A DNA stretch of 64,000 nt from Ruegeria sp. PrR005 (GCF_010500245.1 NZ_JAAGOX010000011.1:186001-250000), one strand, 5' to 3'. Positions 8,489 through 17,582 are shown, counted from the first letter of the stretch. Numbers and translations are program-made. The notes: a model not told the origin generated them from the letters alone.

Positions 8489-9493
8489 TCACTGCACCCG
8501 GCGGTAGCGAAGCAGGTTGCCGCGCGGCACATAGATCAGCTCGATCCGGTCGCCTTCAGGCATCTCTATCCCGTAGCAGGCGGTCTCCCCGGTCTCGATC
8601 TCGCGCAGGGCGAGATAGCGGGCGCCAGTGGGAAAGTCCTCGCACCAGTCCTGGATGCTGATGGCTTCGGCGGTGATGTAGTCGCCGTTGTAGCGGGTGA
8701 CCCGCTCGGCCCCGGTGATTTCCAGTGTCTCGGCCGGGTCGTCCAGCGATTGCCAGTCGCCCTGCATGGCATCAAGCAGGCTGTCGGCCTCGGTCCAGGG
8801 GCGGGTGGTGACCGACCGCGCGATCAGTTCGGCCGAGCTGTCGTAGATGGCGGTCATGTCGCCCTCGACCGAGATCGGCGCGCCGGGGGCGAGGCCGCGC
8901 ATGACGTCCATCAGATGCGCCGGTGTTTCGGGCTGGTCGTAGACATAGATCAGGAACCCGTCGGCGTAGAAGCTGCAATAGGAGCCGCCATCGCCGATGG
9001 CGCATTCCTGAAACGTGCCCGCGTTGGAATAGGGCTCGCCATAGGTGCCGGGCGGGGCCGCGGCCGGGGTCTCGGGCCTTGTGTAGGGCCCGATGTTGTA
9101 GCGGAAGTCCTTGGCGGTCTTGCCGGTGTCGATCTTGCGGAACAGGTTGGTGACATAGCCGCGCGCCTGGCAGTCCGTGTCGCCGGTGATATCGAAAGCC
9201 TGCGGGCTGACGCAGAAGGCGATATCCTCGTGATCGAAGGTCCAGCCGTCGGCGGTGGCGGTGACGTAATAGTACCGGTTCTTCAGATCGCCGGTCAGCA
9301 CCGTCAGGCATTGGCCCGGCTCGAAGATGTACCAGCCTTCGCTGACCCAGTCGGCATCTTTCTTGTAGCCAAGCGCCACCGATTGGGTGGCGGTGCTGTC
9401 GTTGCAGATCTCAAGCCCCGCCAGAGCCAGGGTGGGCGTGCTCAGCAAGAGGGTCAGAAAGGAAAGCCGGGGAAAAATGGAGTTTGGTTTCAT
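8489..9493 (-). CDS. Secreted DUF1036 domain protein
   Basis: A 334-residue protein with an N-terminal signal peptide ending around LALAG. Residues about 26-125 are a DUF1036 domain (LEICNDSTATQSVALGYK, then WYIFEPGQC and YYYVTATADG), with paired cysteines likely disulfide-bonded in the periplasm. The second half (about 180-334) is a separate domain that mentions no known motif and ends LIYVPRGNLLRYRRVQ. Function of the family is unknown. It converges on the sulfotransferase gene and stands alone on its strand before the DMT exporter. Confidence 0.8.
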   Translation of the reverse strand: MKPNSIFPRLSFLTLLLSTPTLALAGLEICNDSTATQSVALGYKKDADWVSEGWYIFEPGQCLTVLTGDLKNRYYYVTATADGWTFDHEDIAFCVSPQAFDITGDTDCQARGYVTNLFRKIDTGKTAKDFRYNIGPYTRPETPAAAPPGTYGEPYSNAGTFQECAIGDGGSYCSFYADGFLIYVYDQPETPAHLMDVMRGLAPGAPISVEGDMTAIYDSSAELIARSVTTRPWTEADSLLDAMQGDWQSLDDPAETLEITGAERVTRYNGDYITAEAISIQDWCEDFPTGARYLALREIETGETACYGIEMPEGDRIELIYVPRGNLLRYRRVQ

Positions 9494-9533
9494 CCCGCCA
9501 GCCTAGGGTGCGCGTCGGGCCGCTGGCAAGCGT

Positions 9534-10445
9534 TCAGAGCTTGGGCGCGATGCTGGGCGGGGTGATCTGGCGGCGTTTCAGCACCGCCTCGCGCCAGGTG
9601 ATGAAGCTGACCGAGGCCAGGATCAGCGTACCACCCGCGATCACCCAGGGGTCGATCCCCTCGCCAAAGACCAGCGCGCCCAGCAGCGTGGCCCAGATCA
9701 GTTGCAGGAAGGTCACCGGCTGGGTCACCGCCACCGGCGCGGCCTTGAGCGCGAGGGTCATGAAATAGTGCCCGGCGGTGGCGAAACAGGCGATGGTGAA
9801 CAGCACCACGACCTGATGCCAGGTGGGGGTCTGCCAGACCGCCACGGCAAAGGGGATCATCGCCACCGTGACCCAGACCGACAGATGCGCGACCACCACG
9901 GCCGGGCTGAGATCATCGACCGCGACCTTGGCCAGCAGGTAGGAACCGCCCAGCGTCAGCGTGGTGCCGAGCATCGCCAGATGGCCGGGCGAGACCTCGC
10001 GAAAGCCGGGGCGCAGGATGATCGCAGCGCCGATCAGCGCCACGAAGATGGCGGTGATCCGGCGGGCGGCCAGTTTCTCGCCCAGGAACAGGGCGGCGCC
10101 GAGGCTGACATAGACCGGCGTGAGGTAGTTCATCGCCGTGACCTCGGCCAGCGGGATCTGGGTCATGGCGAAGAACCACAGCATCACGCCCGCCGAGTGG
10201 ATGGCGCCGCGCACGCCGAAGATGGTCCAGTGGCGGCGGGTCAGCCGGGCAGACAGGATCTGGCGCAGCGCCGGCAGCAGAAAGACGATGCCGAAGAGAT
10301 AGCGCAGGAAAGCCGACTGGATCGGGTGCATCCCCTGCCCCATCGACTTGACCAGCGCGGTCATCACCACAAAGCAGAGCCCCGCCGCAAGCATCCAGAG
10401 GATACCGGCAACCGGGCGGGAGTCGGGGGACAGGTCCAGGGTCAT
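9534..10445 (-). CDS. EamA/DMT-superfamily transporter
   Basis: About 303 residues with ten hydrophobic helices in two EamA repeats (first GILWMLAAGLCFVVMTALVK, second starting near LAMLGTTLTLGGSYLLAK). This is the typical size and topology of drug/metabolite-type inner-membrane exporters. The substrate is not predictable. The ATG at 10445 (MTLDLSPDSRPV) is the first good methionine; a TTG further upstream would add a non-hydrophobic tail and is unlikely. It ends 40 bp before the DUF1036 gene start on the same strand. Confidence 0.88.
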   Translation of the reverse strand: MTLDLSPDSRPVAGILWMLAAGLCFVVMTALVKSMGQGMHPIQSAFLRYLFGIVFLLPALRQILSARLTRRHWTIFGVRGAIHSAGVMLWFFAMTQIPLAEVTAMNYLTPVYVSLGAALFLGEKLAARRITAIFVALIGAAIILRPGFREVSPGHLAMLGTTLTLGGSYLLAKVAVDDLSPAVVVAHLSVWVTVAMIPFAVAVWQTPTWHQVVVLFTIACFATAGHYFMTLALKAAPVAVTQPVTFLQLIWATLLGALVFGEGIDPWVIAGGTLILASVSFITWREAVLKRRQITPPSIAPKL

Positions 10446-10512
10446 GCCAGAGGTTGAACACGCAATTTTCGACCGGGGCAACCCTTCACATGACAACAAG
10501 TTCCGGCGCGGG

Positions 10513-11118
10513 TCACGTGAGCAGGAGTTTGGCGGCGATGGTCCACATGGTCAGCGCCACCAGCGTGTCGAGCACCTGCCAGGCGCGGGGGCGGGCAAAG
10601 AGCGGCGCCAGCAGCCGTGCGCCATAGCCAAGCGCAAAGAAGAAGGTGAGGCTGGCCAGCGCCGCGCCGATGCCGAAACTGAGCCGGTCGTGGTATTGCG
10701 CCGAGATCGAGCCGATCAGCACCACGGTGTCGAGATAGACATGCGGGTTGAGCCAAGTAAAGGCCAGCACCGTCAGCAGCACCGGGCGCAGCGGCAGGCT
10801 TGCTCCGTTTGCGGGGCCTGTGTCCAGCGCCTCGACCTTGGTAAAGGCGGCATGCAGACTGCGCGCGCCGTACCAGATCAGGAAGGCCGCGCCGCCATAG
10901 CGCATCAGCGGTTCGAACCAGTCCGCCGTCTGTGTCAGGCTGCCGAAGCCCGCCACTCCGGCGGTGATCAGCAGCGCATCGGAGAAGGCGCAGGTCAGGC
11001 AGACGACGAACACGTGCTCGCGCCGGATGCCCTGGCGCAGGACAAACGCGTTCTGCGCCCCGATGGCAAGGATCAGCCCGAGGCTGAGCGCGTATCCGGC
11101 GAAGAAGGCAGGCGACAT
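10513..11118 (-). CDS. argO: LysE/ArgO-type amino-acid exporter
   Basis: A 201-residue inner-membrane protein with six hydrophobic helices and the LysE signature GLILAIGAQNAFVLRQGI, plus the conserved FTWLNPHVYLDTVVLIGS segment. These are characteristic of ArgO/LysE exporters of arginine and lysine. It is divergently transcribed from an ArgP/LysG-type LysR gene, the classical arrangement in which the regulator activates the exporter when arginine or lysine accumulates. The start ATG at 11118 begins MSPAFFAGYAL; the reading frame upstream of it is antisense to the regulator. Confidence 0.93.
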   Translation of the reverse strand: MSPAFFAGYALSLGLILAIGAQNAFVLRQGIRREHVFVVCLTCAFSDALLITAGVAGFGSLTQTADWFEPLMRYGGAAFLIWYGARSLHAAFTKVEALDTGPANGASLPLRPVLLTVLAFTWLNPHVYLDTVVLIGSISAQYHDRLSFGIGAALASLTFFFALGYGARLLAPLFARPRAWQVLDTLVALTMWTIAAKLLLT

Positions 11119-11167
11119 GGGCGATGGTCCTTGATTGTGTCGGGGTTTGACTAGACGGCGCACGCAG

Positions 11168-11182
11168 TTTAAGCCAGTTAAA
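11168..11182. promoter_or_regulatory. LysR-type operator between argO and argP
   Basis: TTTAA-GCCAG-TTAAA is a perfect inverted repeat with the T-N11-A form of LysR-family sites. It lies 27 bp upstream of the argP-like start and 49 bp from the argO start, so it could serve both autoregulation and exporter activation. Confidence 0.55.
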
Positions 11183-11209
11183 GATACTGACGGTGATTTA
11201 GTTTTCCTA

Positions 11210-12094
11210 ATGCAGTTCGATCCCCAGCATCTGGCGGCCCTGGCCGCCATCCTGCGGCTTGGCAGTTTCGAGGGCGCCGCTAGCGCGCTGTCGGTGACGC
11301 CTTCGGCGGTTTCGCAGCGGATCCGCGCGCTGGAAGAGCGGGTGGGCCTGCCGTTGATCCATCGCGGCACGCCCTGCACCGGCACCGCCGCCGGGCTGCG
11401 GCTGGCGCGACATGCCGAGGATGTGGGTCTATTGGAGGCGCAGGTGAGCCGCGATCTGGCGCTGGACCAGGGTGCCGGGCCGGTGCGGGTGCGGATCGCG
11501 GTCAATGCCGACAGCCTGGCCACCTGGTTTCTGGCGGCGATGACCGGGGTCGAAGATGTGCTGTTCGACCTGGTGATCGACGATCAGGATCATTCCGCCG
11601 ACTGGCTCAGGCGTGGCGAGGTGGCGGCCGCCATCACCGCCAATGACAAGCCGGTGCCGGGCTGCGACGCGCATCCGCTGGGCGCGCTGCGCTATATCGC
11701 GACGGCCAGCCCCGCCTTTATGCAACGCTGGTTCGCGGGCGGGGTCACGGCCGAGGCGCTGGAGCGCGCGCCCTGCCTGACCTTCAACGCCAAGGACCGG
11801 CTGCAACAGCGCTGGATCGAAGTGCAGACCGGCGCGCGGCTGAGCCCGCCCTGCCACTACCTGCCGTCCTCGCAGGGGTTTGTCGATGCCGCATCGGCCG
11901 GGATGGGATGGGGGATGAACCCGCGCGCCCTGGTGCGCGGGCAGCTCGACCGGGGGGATCTGGTGCCGCTGATCCCTCACCGGCCGCTGGACGTGCCGCT
12001 GACCTGGCAGGTGAGCCGGGTGCTGACCCCAGCGCTGGCGCCTCTGACGCGCGCGGTGCGGCGGGCGGCGGCGCTGGGCTTGAACCCGGACTGA
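11210..12094 (+). CDS. argP: LysR-family regulator of the ArgP/LysG type
   Basis: A 294-residue LysR regulator. The N-terminal helix-turn-helix is at residues about 17-37 (GSFEGAASALSVTPSAVSQRIR), and the effector domain starts near residue 90. The form SFEGAA..LSVTPSAVSQRI and the C-terminal GWGMNP are typical of ArgP/IciA/LysG, which bind arginine or lysine and switch on the divergent exporter. The gene faces away from argO across a 91-bp region holding a T-N11-A palindrome. The start at 11210 has no clear Shine-Dalgarno, so translation may be weak or leaderless; no better ATG exists. Confidence 0.92.
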   Translation: MQFDPQHLAALAAILRLGSFEGAASALSVTPSAVSQRIRALEERVGLPLIHRGTPCTGTAAGLRLARHAEDVGLLEAQVSRDLALDQGAGPVRVRIAVNADSLATWFLAAMTGVEDVLFDLVIDDQDHSADWLRRGEVAAAITANDKPVPGCDAHPLGALRYIATASPAFMQRWFAGGVTAEALERAPCLTFNAKDRLQQRWIEVQTGARLSPPCHYLPSSQGFVDAASAGMGWGMNPRALVRGQLDRGDLVPLIPHRPLDVPLTWQVSRVLTPALAPLTRAVRRAAALGLNPD

Positions 12095-12134
12095 GACTGC
12101 CGGATAAGGTTGCGACAGTCTTGGAGGATCCGCC

Positions 12135-12827
12135 ATGTTTGCCCGCGACGCTCTCAGTTATTCCGCCCTGCCCTTGCCCGACCGGGTCGAGATGAGTGAC
12201 GACCAGATGCTGGCCGCGGCCGAGGCGTTTCACGACACCATGCGGCGCCGACACACGGTGCGTGACTACTCGGATCGGCCGGTGCCGCGCGCGGTAATCG
12301 AGGCTTGCATCCGCACGGCGGGCACCGCGCCCTCGGGCGCCAATCACCAGCCCTGGCATTTTGTGGCGGTGGCCGATCCGGCGCTGAAGGCGCGGATCCG
12401 GGAGGAGGCCGAGGAGGAAGAGCGGCGGTTCTATGCGGGGGGCGCGGGCGACGAGTGGATCAAGGCGCTGGAGCCCATCGGCACCAATGCGGTGAAGGAA
12501 CATCTGACGGTTGCGCCCTGGCTGATCGTGGTCTTTGCCCAGCGCTGGGGCCAGTTCGACGACGGCACCCGCTACAAGAACTATTACGTGCCCGAGAGCG
12601 TCAACATCGCCACCGGCTTCCTGCTGGCGGCGCTGCATCACGCGGGGCTGTGCGCGCTGACCCATACACCCAACCCGATGCGGTTCCTGAATGACGCGCT
12701 GGGGCGGCCCGCGTCCGAGAAACCCACGATGATCATCGCGGTGGGGCATCCGGCGAAGGATGCGACCGTGCCCGAGGTGGCCAAGATCAAGAAGCCGCTG
12801 AGCGAGATCGCGAGTTTCGCCGAGTAG
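12135..12827 (+). CDS. Nitroreductase-fold flavoprotein, iodotyrosine deiodinase-like
   Basis: A 230-residue FMN-binding nitroreductase-superfamily enzyme (RRRHTVRDYSDRPVP; TAGTAPSGANHQPWHF). It resembles vertebrate iodotyrosine deiodinase more than ordinary nitroreductases. The substrate-zwitterion triad of IYD (Glu157, Tyr161, Lys182 in human) has exact spacing equivalents Glu96, Tyr100 and Lys121, within a lid EEEERRFY..TNAVKEHL. The C-terminal GRPASEKPTMIIAVGHPAKDATVP is also IYD-like. Inference: reductive dehalogenation of halotyrosines, or a flavin reductase using the same pocket. It starts 40 bp after argP on the same strand; a link to it is not obvious. It converges with the SLC13 permease gene. 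Confidence 0.85.
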   Translation: MFARDALSYSALPLPDRVEMSDDQMLAAAEAFHDTMRRRHTVRDYSDRPVPRAVIEACIRTAGTAPSGANHQPWHFVAVADPALKARIREEAEEEERRFYAGGAGDEWIKALEPIGTNAVKEHLTVAPWLIVVFAQRWGQFDDGTRYKNYYVPESVNIATGFLLAALHHAGLCALTHTPNPMRFLNDALGRPASEKPTMIIAVGHPAKDATVPEVAKIKKPLSEIASFAE

Positions 12828-12830
12828 CGC

Positions 12831-14606
12831 TTACATCGGCCAGAACAGCAGGATCGCGGGGATGGTGACGACGACGATCAAGAGTTCCAGCGGCAGGCCC
12901 ATGCGCCAGTAATCGCCGAAGTGATAGCCGCCGGGGCCTAAGATCAGCGTGTTGTTCTTGTGCCCGATCGGGGTCAGGAACGCCGCCGAGGCCGCCACCG
13001 CCACCGCCATCAGGAACGGATCGGGCGAAACGCCCAGCGTATTGGCCATCTGGATGCCGACGGGGGCGGCGACAATGGTCGTCGCGGTGTTGTTGAGCAC
13101 GTCCGACAGCGTCATCGTCACCACCATCAGCACGGTCAGGATGGCCCAGGCGGGCCAGCCTTGGGTCAATGTCACCAACCCACCCGCGATCAGTTGCGTC
13201 CCGCCCGAGGCCTCGAGCGCGGCGCCCAGCGGGATCATCGACCCCAGAAGCACCACCACCGGCCATTCGATATGGTCATACAGCTCGGCAATGGGCAGGA
13301 TACCGGTCAGCACATAGGCCACCACCACCAGCCCCAGCGCCACCGGCAGATAGAGAAGCCCGACCGAGGCCGCCAGCACCGCCGCACCAAACAGCCCAAT
13401 GGCCAGCCAGGTCTTGTCATTGGCCGTCACACTCAGGCCGCGGGTCGCCAGCGGCAGGCAGCCCAGCCACTCGGTCACATCCGGGCCCCGGTCGCGCGGG
13501 CAGAGCAGCAGCAGGATATCGCCGGGCTGCACCTCGGTCCGGCGAATGTGCTGGGTGATCCGGGTGCCCTGGCGCGAGATGCCCATCAGCACGGTGTTCT
13601 GCCGCCAGCTGAGCCCCAGCCCCTGCGCGGTGCGCCCTGCAATGCGGGCGCCGTCGGTCACCACCACCTCGATCACGTCCAGCCCCTCGCCCGCCGCCGT
13701 CAGCGCCTGCTGGCGCTCCTTGTCCGAGAAATCGAGGCTGAGGGCGGCGCGGAATTCATCGAGCGCCTCGGGCGTGGCCTCGATCACCAGCGTATCGCCG
13801 GCGGCCAGGATGGTGTTGGCGGCGCGGCCATAGCGGCGCTGGCCGTCGCGGATGAGGCCCAGGAGCGCTACGTCGGCCTTTTCTGCCTCGGCGTCCAGTT
13901 CAGCCAGTCGTTTGCCGATATGGGGCGAAGCTTCGGGCACCGTCAGTTCGGCAATGTATTCGGCCAGCGCCTCGGCCGCCTCGGCAGCGCCGCCGCCGCG
14001 TGTAGGAATCAGCCGCCAGCCGATCAGCGCCACAAAGATCAGCCCCGCCAGCGCCGCCGCCCCGCCGACCGGAGCAAAATCGAACATGTGGTATGGCTCA
14101 CCCAGCGCCTCGGCCCGGATCGAGGCGATGATGATATTGGGCGGCGTGCCGATCAGCGTGACCATGCCGCCGAGGATGGTGGCAAAGGACAAGGGCATCA
14201 GCGTCAGCGCCGCCGCCCGCCCCGCCTTGCGCGCGGTCTGGATATCGACCGGCATCAGAAGCGCCAGCGCCGCCACGTTGTTCATGAAGGCCGAAAGCAC
14301 CGCGCCGATGCCGCCCATCAGCGCGATATGGGCGCCAAGGCCGCGCGAGGCATCGACCAGCGTGCGGGTGATCAGGAACACCGCGCCCGAGCGCACCAGC
14401 CCGGCCGAGACCACCAGCACCAGCGCCACCACGATGGTGGCGGGATGGCCAAAGCCGGAAAACGCGTCCTTGACCGGAACCAGCCCCAGCACCACCCCCA
14501 GCATCAGCGCCGAAAACGCCACCAGATCGTAGCGGAATCGCCCCCAGAGCAGCAGCGCAAAGACCGCCGCGAAGAGAGAGAAGAGCAGGATCTGGTCGAT
14601 CGTCAT
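12831..14606 (-). CDS. SLC13-family permease with two RCK_C/TrkA-C domains, copy 1
   Basis: A 591-residue inner-membrane transporter of the divalent-anion:sodium symporter (SLC13/ArsB-like) type. The first half has about six helices and the conserved SFATILGGMVTLIGTPPN motif. Two cytoplasmic TrkA-C modules occupy about residues 210-370 (LAELDAEAEKADVALLGLIR; DTLVIEATPEALDEF). A second membrane half has the paired LTPIGHKNNTLILGPGGY motif. Typical substrates are sulfate, dicarboxylates or other anions; the specific one cannot be read. It lies 59 bp downstream of tctA on the same strand, so it may be cotranscribed with the tricarboxylate transporter genes. Confidence 0.9.
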   Translation of the reverse strand: MTIDQILLFSLFAAVFALLLWGRFRYDLVAFSALMLGVVLGLVPVKDAFSGFGHPATIVVALVLVVSAGLVRSGAVFLITRTLVDASRGLGAHIALMGGIGAVLSAFMNNVAALALLMPVDIQTARKAGRAAALTLMPLSFATILGGMVTLIGTPPNIIIASIRAEALGEPYHMFDFAPVGGAAALAGLIFVALIGWRLIPTRGGGAAEAAEALAEYIAELTVPEASPHIGKRLAELDAEAEKADVALLGLIRDGQRRYGRAANTILAAGDTLVIEATPEALDEFRAALSLDFSDKERQQALTAAGEGLDVIEVVVTDGARIAGRTAQGLGLSWRQNTVLMGISRQGTRITQHIRRTEVQPGDILLLLCPRDRGPDVTEWLGCLPLATRGLSVTANDKTWLAIGLFGAAVLAASVGLLYLPVALGLVVVAYVLTGILPIAELYDHIEWPVVVLLGSMIPLGAALEASGGTQLIAGGLVTLTQGWPAWAILTVLMVVTMTLSDVLNNTATTIVAAPVGIQMANTLGVSPDPFLMAVAVAASAAFLTPIGHKNNTLILGPGGYHFGDYWRMGLPLELLIVVVTIPAILLFWPM

Positions 14607-14665
14607 GGGCGAAATCTCCGGCAGTCAGGTCAGCCTAACCCGCGCCGGAGGGAAGGGCCACCGGC

Positions 14666-16171
14666 TCAGCGCGTTTCGCTTTCGGTGTCGCGGCGGCGGG
14701 CCAGCGCCACCGCAGTGACCAGTGCCAGCGCCATCAGGACCAGCGCGAACGGGTAATCGAGCAGCTTTTGCGGCTGGCCGTTCAGCAGGGCCAGCGTCTG
14801 CGACAGCGAGATTTCCAGCCGGGGTCCAAGGAAAAAGGCGATGATGAAGACCACCACCGAGATGCCGAAGGCGGACATGACATAGGCCAGAAGCGCAAAG
14901 ACCAGCATCACCCCGATGCCGAACAGCCCGCCCGAAGCCAGCGCCACGCCGACGAAACACATCAGCAGCGCCGAGGCAAAGATGAAGGGTTCCGGCGCCG
15001 AGACCACCCGCACCCAGAACCGCAAGCCAAGCTGCCCGACCCAGAGGTTGATCAGGTTGGCGATGATCATCGCGCCAAACAGGCCATAGACCAGCTGCCC
15101 CTGCTGCGAGAACAGGAAGGGGCCGGGCTGGATGCCATGGATCATGAAGGCGCTGATGATAAGCGCGGCGCTGACGCTGCCGGGGATGCCAAGGGTCAGC
15201 ATCGGGATCATGTTGGCCCCCATGACCGAGGAATTGGCCGACTCGGATGCGGCGATGCCGTGCAGGCTGCCCTTGCCAAAGCTCTCGGGCTCTTTCGATG
15301 CCTGCCGGGCCGAGGCATAGGACATGAAGGCCGCCGCCGTCGAGCCGATGCCGGGAAGCGCGCCCAGAATGGTGCCGATCACCGCGCCGCGCAGCATGGT
15401 GAAGCGGCAGCCCCAGTATTCGGCCCAACTGACGCTGCGGTCGGCGCGCGGCTGGTTGCGCGGCAGGGTGATCGCGGGGCGCACGGTGCCCCTTGTCTCG
15501 CTGAGCCGTTTGAGGAGTTCCGAAATCGCCAGCATGCCGATGGCGACCGAGGCCAGCGGCAGGCCGTCGTAAAGCTCGTAATTGCCGAAAATCAGCCGGG
15601 GCGAGCCATGTTCGGGATCGGTGCCCACCATCGCCGCCATCAGGCCCAGCGCGATGGCGACCACGCCCTTGACCAGCGATTGGCCCATCAGCCCGGCGAT
15701 GACGGCAAAGGCGAGCAGCATCAGGCCCAGAACCTCGACCGGGCCCATGCGCAGCGCCAGGATCGCCATCGGCGCCGAGACGGTGATCAGCACGATATCG
15801 CTGAACGTGTCGCCGGTGATCGAGGCAAAGAGCGCCATCTTGGTCGCCTTGAGCGGTTTGCCCTGTTTCGCCAGCGGATAGCCGTCAAGCGCGGTTGCCG
15901 CCGCGTCCGGCGTGCCGGGGGTATTGAGCAGCACCGCCGGGATGGCGCCGCCGACCAGCCCGCCCTTGTTCACCCCCACCAGAAAGGCGATGCCGGTGAG
16001 CGGGTGCATGCCAAAGGTAAACGGAATGGCGATGGCCGTTGCCATAACCGGCCCGATCCCCGGCACCGCGCCGACAAACTGCCCCAGCGCCACGCCGAAC
16101 AGGATGAACAGCAGGTTGATCGGGGCAAGGGCATCGCCAAACCCGGCGAGTATGACGCTCAGTTCCGGCAT
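14666..16171 (-). CDS. tctA: Tripartite tricarboxylate transporter, large membrane subunit TctA
   Basis: A 501-residue polytopic membrane protein with about twelve helices. It carries the TctA signature near the N-terminus (GALPGIG-type loops: GAVPGIGPVMATAIAIPF and ILGALPGIGSTAAAFMSYA) and GVNKGGLVGGAIPAVLLNTPG. It forms the sodium- or proton-coupled channel that receives substrate from the periplasmic TctC protein. It starts 27 bp after tctB. No two-component tctDE pair lies next to the operon, so the regulator must be elsewhere. Confidence 0.95.
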   Translation of the reverse strand: MPELSVILAGFGDALAPINLLFILFGVALGQFVGAVPGIGPVMATAIAIPFTFGMHPLTGIAFLVGVNKGGLVGGAIPAVLLNTPGTPDAAATALDGYPLAKQGKPLKATKMALFASITGDTFSDIVLITVSAPMAILALRMGPVEVLGLMLLAFAVIAGLMGQSLVKGVVAIALGLMAAMVGTDPEHGSPRLIFGNYELYDGLPLASVAIGMLAISELLKRLSETRGTVRPAITLPRNQPRADRSVSWAEYWGCRFTMLRGAVIGTILGALPGIGSTAAAFMSYASARQASKEPESFGKGSLHGIAASESANSSVMGANMIPMLTLGIPGSVSAALIISAFMIHGIQPGPFLFSQQGQLVYGLFGAMIIANLINLWVGQLGLRFWVRVVSAPEPFIFASALLMCFVGVALASGGLFGIGVMLVFALLAYVMSAFGISVVVFIIAFFLGPRLEISLSQTLALLNGQPQKLLDYPFALVLMALALVTAVALARRRDTESETR

Positions 16172-16198
16172 CTTTGGCCTTTCGTCATGAGGGTGCGG

Positions 16199-16630
16199 TT
16201 ACGGCAGCGGGCGGTCGAGCAGCACCGCCACCGTGAACCAGATCGCGGCGGGCATTCCGGCGGCCCCCAGCATCAGCCAGAGCGGTCGCCGTTCATGCGC
16301 AAGCCACATCAGCACCAGCGCCATGGGGGGTGCGACCAGGACAAAACCCAGCCACGACATCGCCGCCAGCCCCAGCACCAGAACCCCGGCAAAGAGCATG
16401 GCGCGCGCCCAGTAGAACCGCCCCGGCCGCACATCGCCCGGCGGGCGGATGAACAGCGCCAGGCCACACAGGCCCAGCACCACCGCCAGGATGCGGGGCA
16501 AAGTCCGCGGCTTGAGCCAGCCGTAATCGGCCGCCTGCGCCTGCCAGGGGATGATGCTGGCGAAAAACGCCACCCCCAGCAGGATCAGGAACAGGCCCAA
16601 GAGCCGGTCGCTTGTCTTGGCTTGCATCAC
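16199..16630 (-). CDS. tctB: Tripartite tricarboxylate transporter, small membrane subunit TctB
   Basis: A 143-residue protein with four predicted membrane helices (LLGLFLILLGVAFFASIIPW; LPRILAVVLGLCGLALFI; AMLFAGVLVLGLAAMSWLGF; LMLGAAGMPAAIWFTVAVLL), the size and topology of TctB. Its start lies 7 bp after the tctC stop, giving a tight tctC-tctB-tctA order. Two consecutive ATGs (16630 and 16627) are possible starts. Confidence 0.9.
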   Translation of the reverse strand: MMQAKTSDRLLGLFLILLGVAFFASIIPWQAQAADYGWLKPRTLPRILAVVLGLCGLALFIRPPGDVRPGRFYWARAMLFAGVLVLGLAAMSWLGFVLVAPPMALVLMWLAHERRPLWLMLGAAGMPAAIWFTVAVLLDRPLP

Positions 16631-16637
16631 CAGCGCA

Positions 16638-17582
16638 TCACTTGCCGAACAGTGCGCCCACGTTCACCAGCCCGTCGCGCAGCATCTTTTCGGTGCCTTC
16701 GGGGCCCATGTTCTCGATCGGCGATTTCAGCGAATTCATCACCACCGTCTTGACCTCTTCGCTGTCGAGCGCTGCGGCCAGCGCCTCGGTTATCGCCATG
16801 CGGGCATCCTCGGGCGTGCCCTTGGCGGCGGCAAAGAAGAACACCGGATCGACATAGATGTCATAGCCCTGTTCCGGCAGTGTCGGCGTGTCGGGGGCAT
16901 AGTTGTGGCGTGTGTTGTTCATGCTGGCGATCATCTTGATCTCGCCGCTTTCGAGGAAGGGCAGGTGCTCGCCCGCCTCGAAACCGGCGATGGCCTGACC
17001 GCCCAGCACCAGTTTCAGGTTCTCGGCCCCGCCCTTGGTCGAGAGGAACTGGAACTCGGCCCCCGATTTCGCCATCACCTGGCGCATCGCCAGTTCCTGC
17101 GGCTTGGCGTCAAAGGCCAGCGGCGCGGCCCCGTTGGCCTTGGCATATTCGATCAGCCCGGCGACATCGTCGAACGGCGCATCGGCACGGGCAAAGAGGC
17201 CCAGCTGCGCCCGCGCCGCGGTGCCGAGATAATCGAAACTGTCCAGATCGAAACCCAACTCTCCGGGCTTGTTCACCAGGTTCACCAGGATCGGCATGTT
17301 GACCCCGAGCCCGACCACCGAGCCATCGGCGGGGCGGTTGGCGATCCCGGCGAACATGGCGACGCCGCCGCCGCCCGGCTTGTTCTCGGCAATCACGTTC
17401 CAGCCGGTCTGTTCCTTCATCACCTTGGCCACGACCCGGCCGATGGTGTCGGTCGAGCCACCGGCACCGAACCCGATCTGAAGCGTCAGGTTGCCCTTGG
17501 GCGCCCATTCGGCCTGGGCGACCCCGGCCACGAATAGACTGGCCGCAGCCGCGAATGCGGCGAGTGTCTTGCGCAATGTCAT
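16638..17582 (-). CDS. tctC: Tripartite tricarboxylate transporter, periplasmic binding protein TctC
   Basis: A 314-residue Bug/TctC-type solute-binding protein with a cleavable signal peptide (LAAFAAAASLFVAGVAQAE). It has the family hallmarks QIGFGAGGSTDTIGRVVAKVM, ENKPGGGGVAMFAGI and, near the C-terminus, the YDIYVDPVFFFAAAKGTPEDA segment. It delivers a carboxylate or related anion to TctBA. The ATG at 17582 follows GGGAGGAAC; 18 further residues upstream are basic and not part of the family. It is the first gene of the minus-strand transport operon and faces yebC across 203 bp. Confidence 0.95.
   Translation of the reverse strand: MTLRKTLAAFAAAASLFVAGVAQAEWAPKGNLTLQIGFGAGGSTDTIGRVVAKVMKEQTGWNVIAENKPGGGGVAMFAGIANRPADGSVVGLGVNMPILVNLVNKPGELGFDLDSFDYLGTAARAQLGLFARADAPFDDVAGLIEYAKANGAAPLAFDAKPQELAMRQVMAKSGAEFQFLSTKGGAENLKLVLGGQAIAGFEAGEHLPFLESGEIKMIASMNNTRHNYAPDTPTLPEQGYDIYVDPVFFFAAAKGTPEDARMAITEALAAALDSEEVKTVVMNSLKSPIENMGPEGTEKMLRDGLVNVGALFGK

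Noticed and set aside
12960-16753. Long open frames on the plus strand, about 600-660 codons, opposite the permease and tctA genes
   Set aside because: Arg/His/Gln-rich composition typical of antisense frames in high-GC DNA; the minus-strand genes have clear family motifs.
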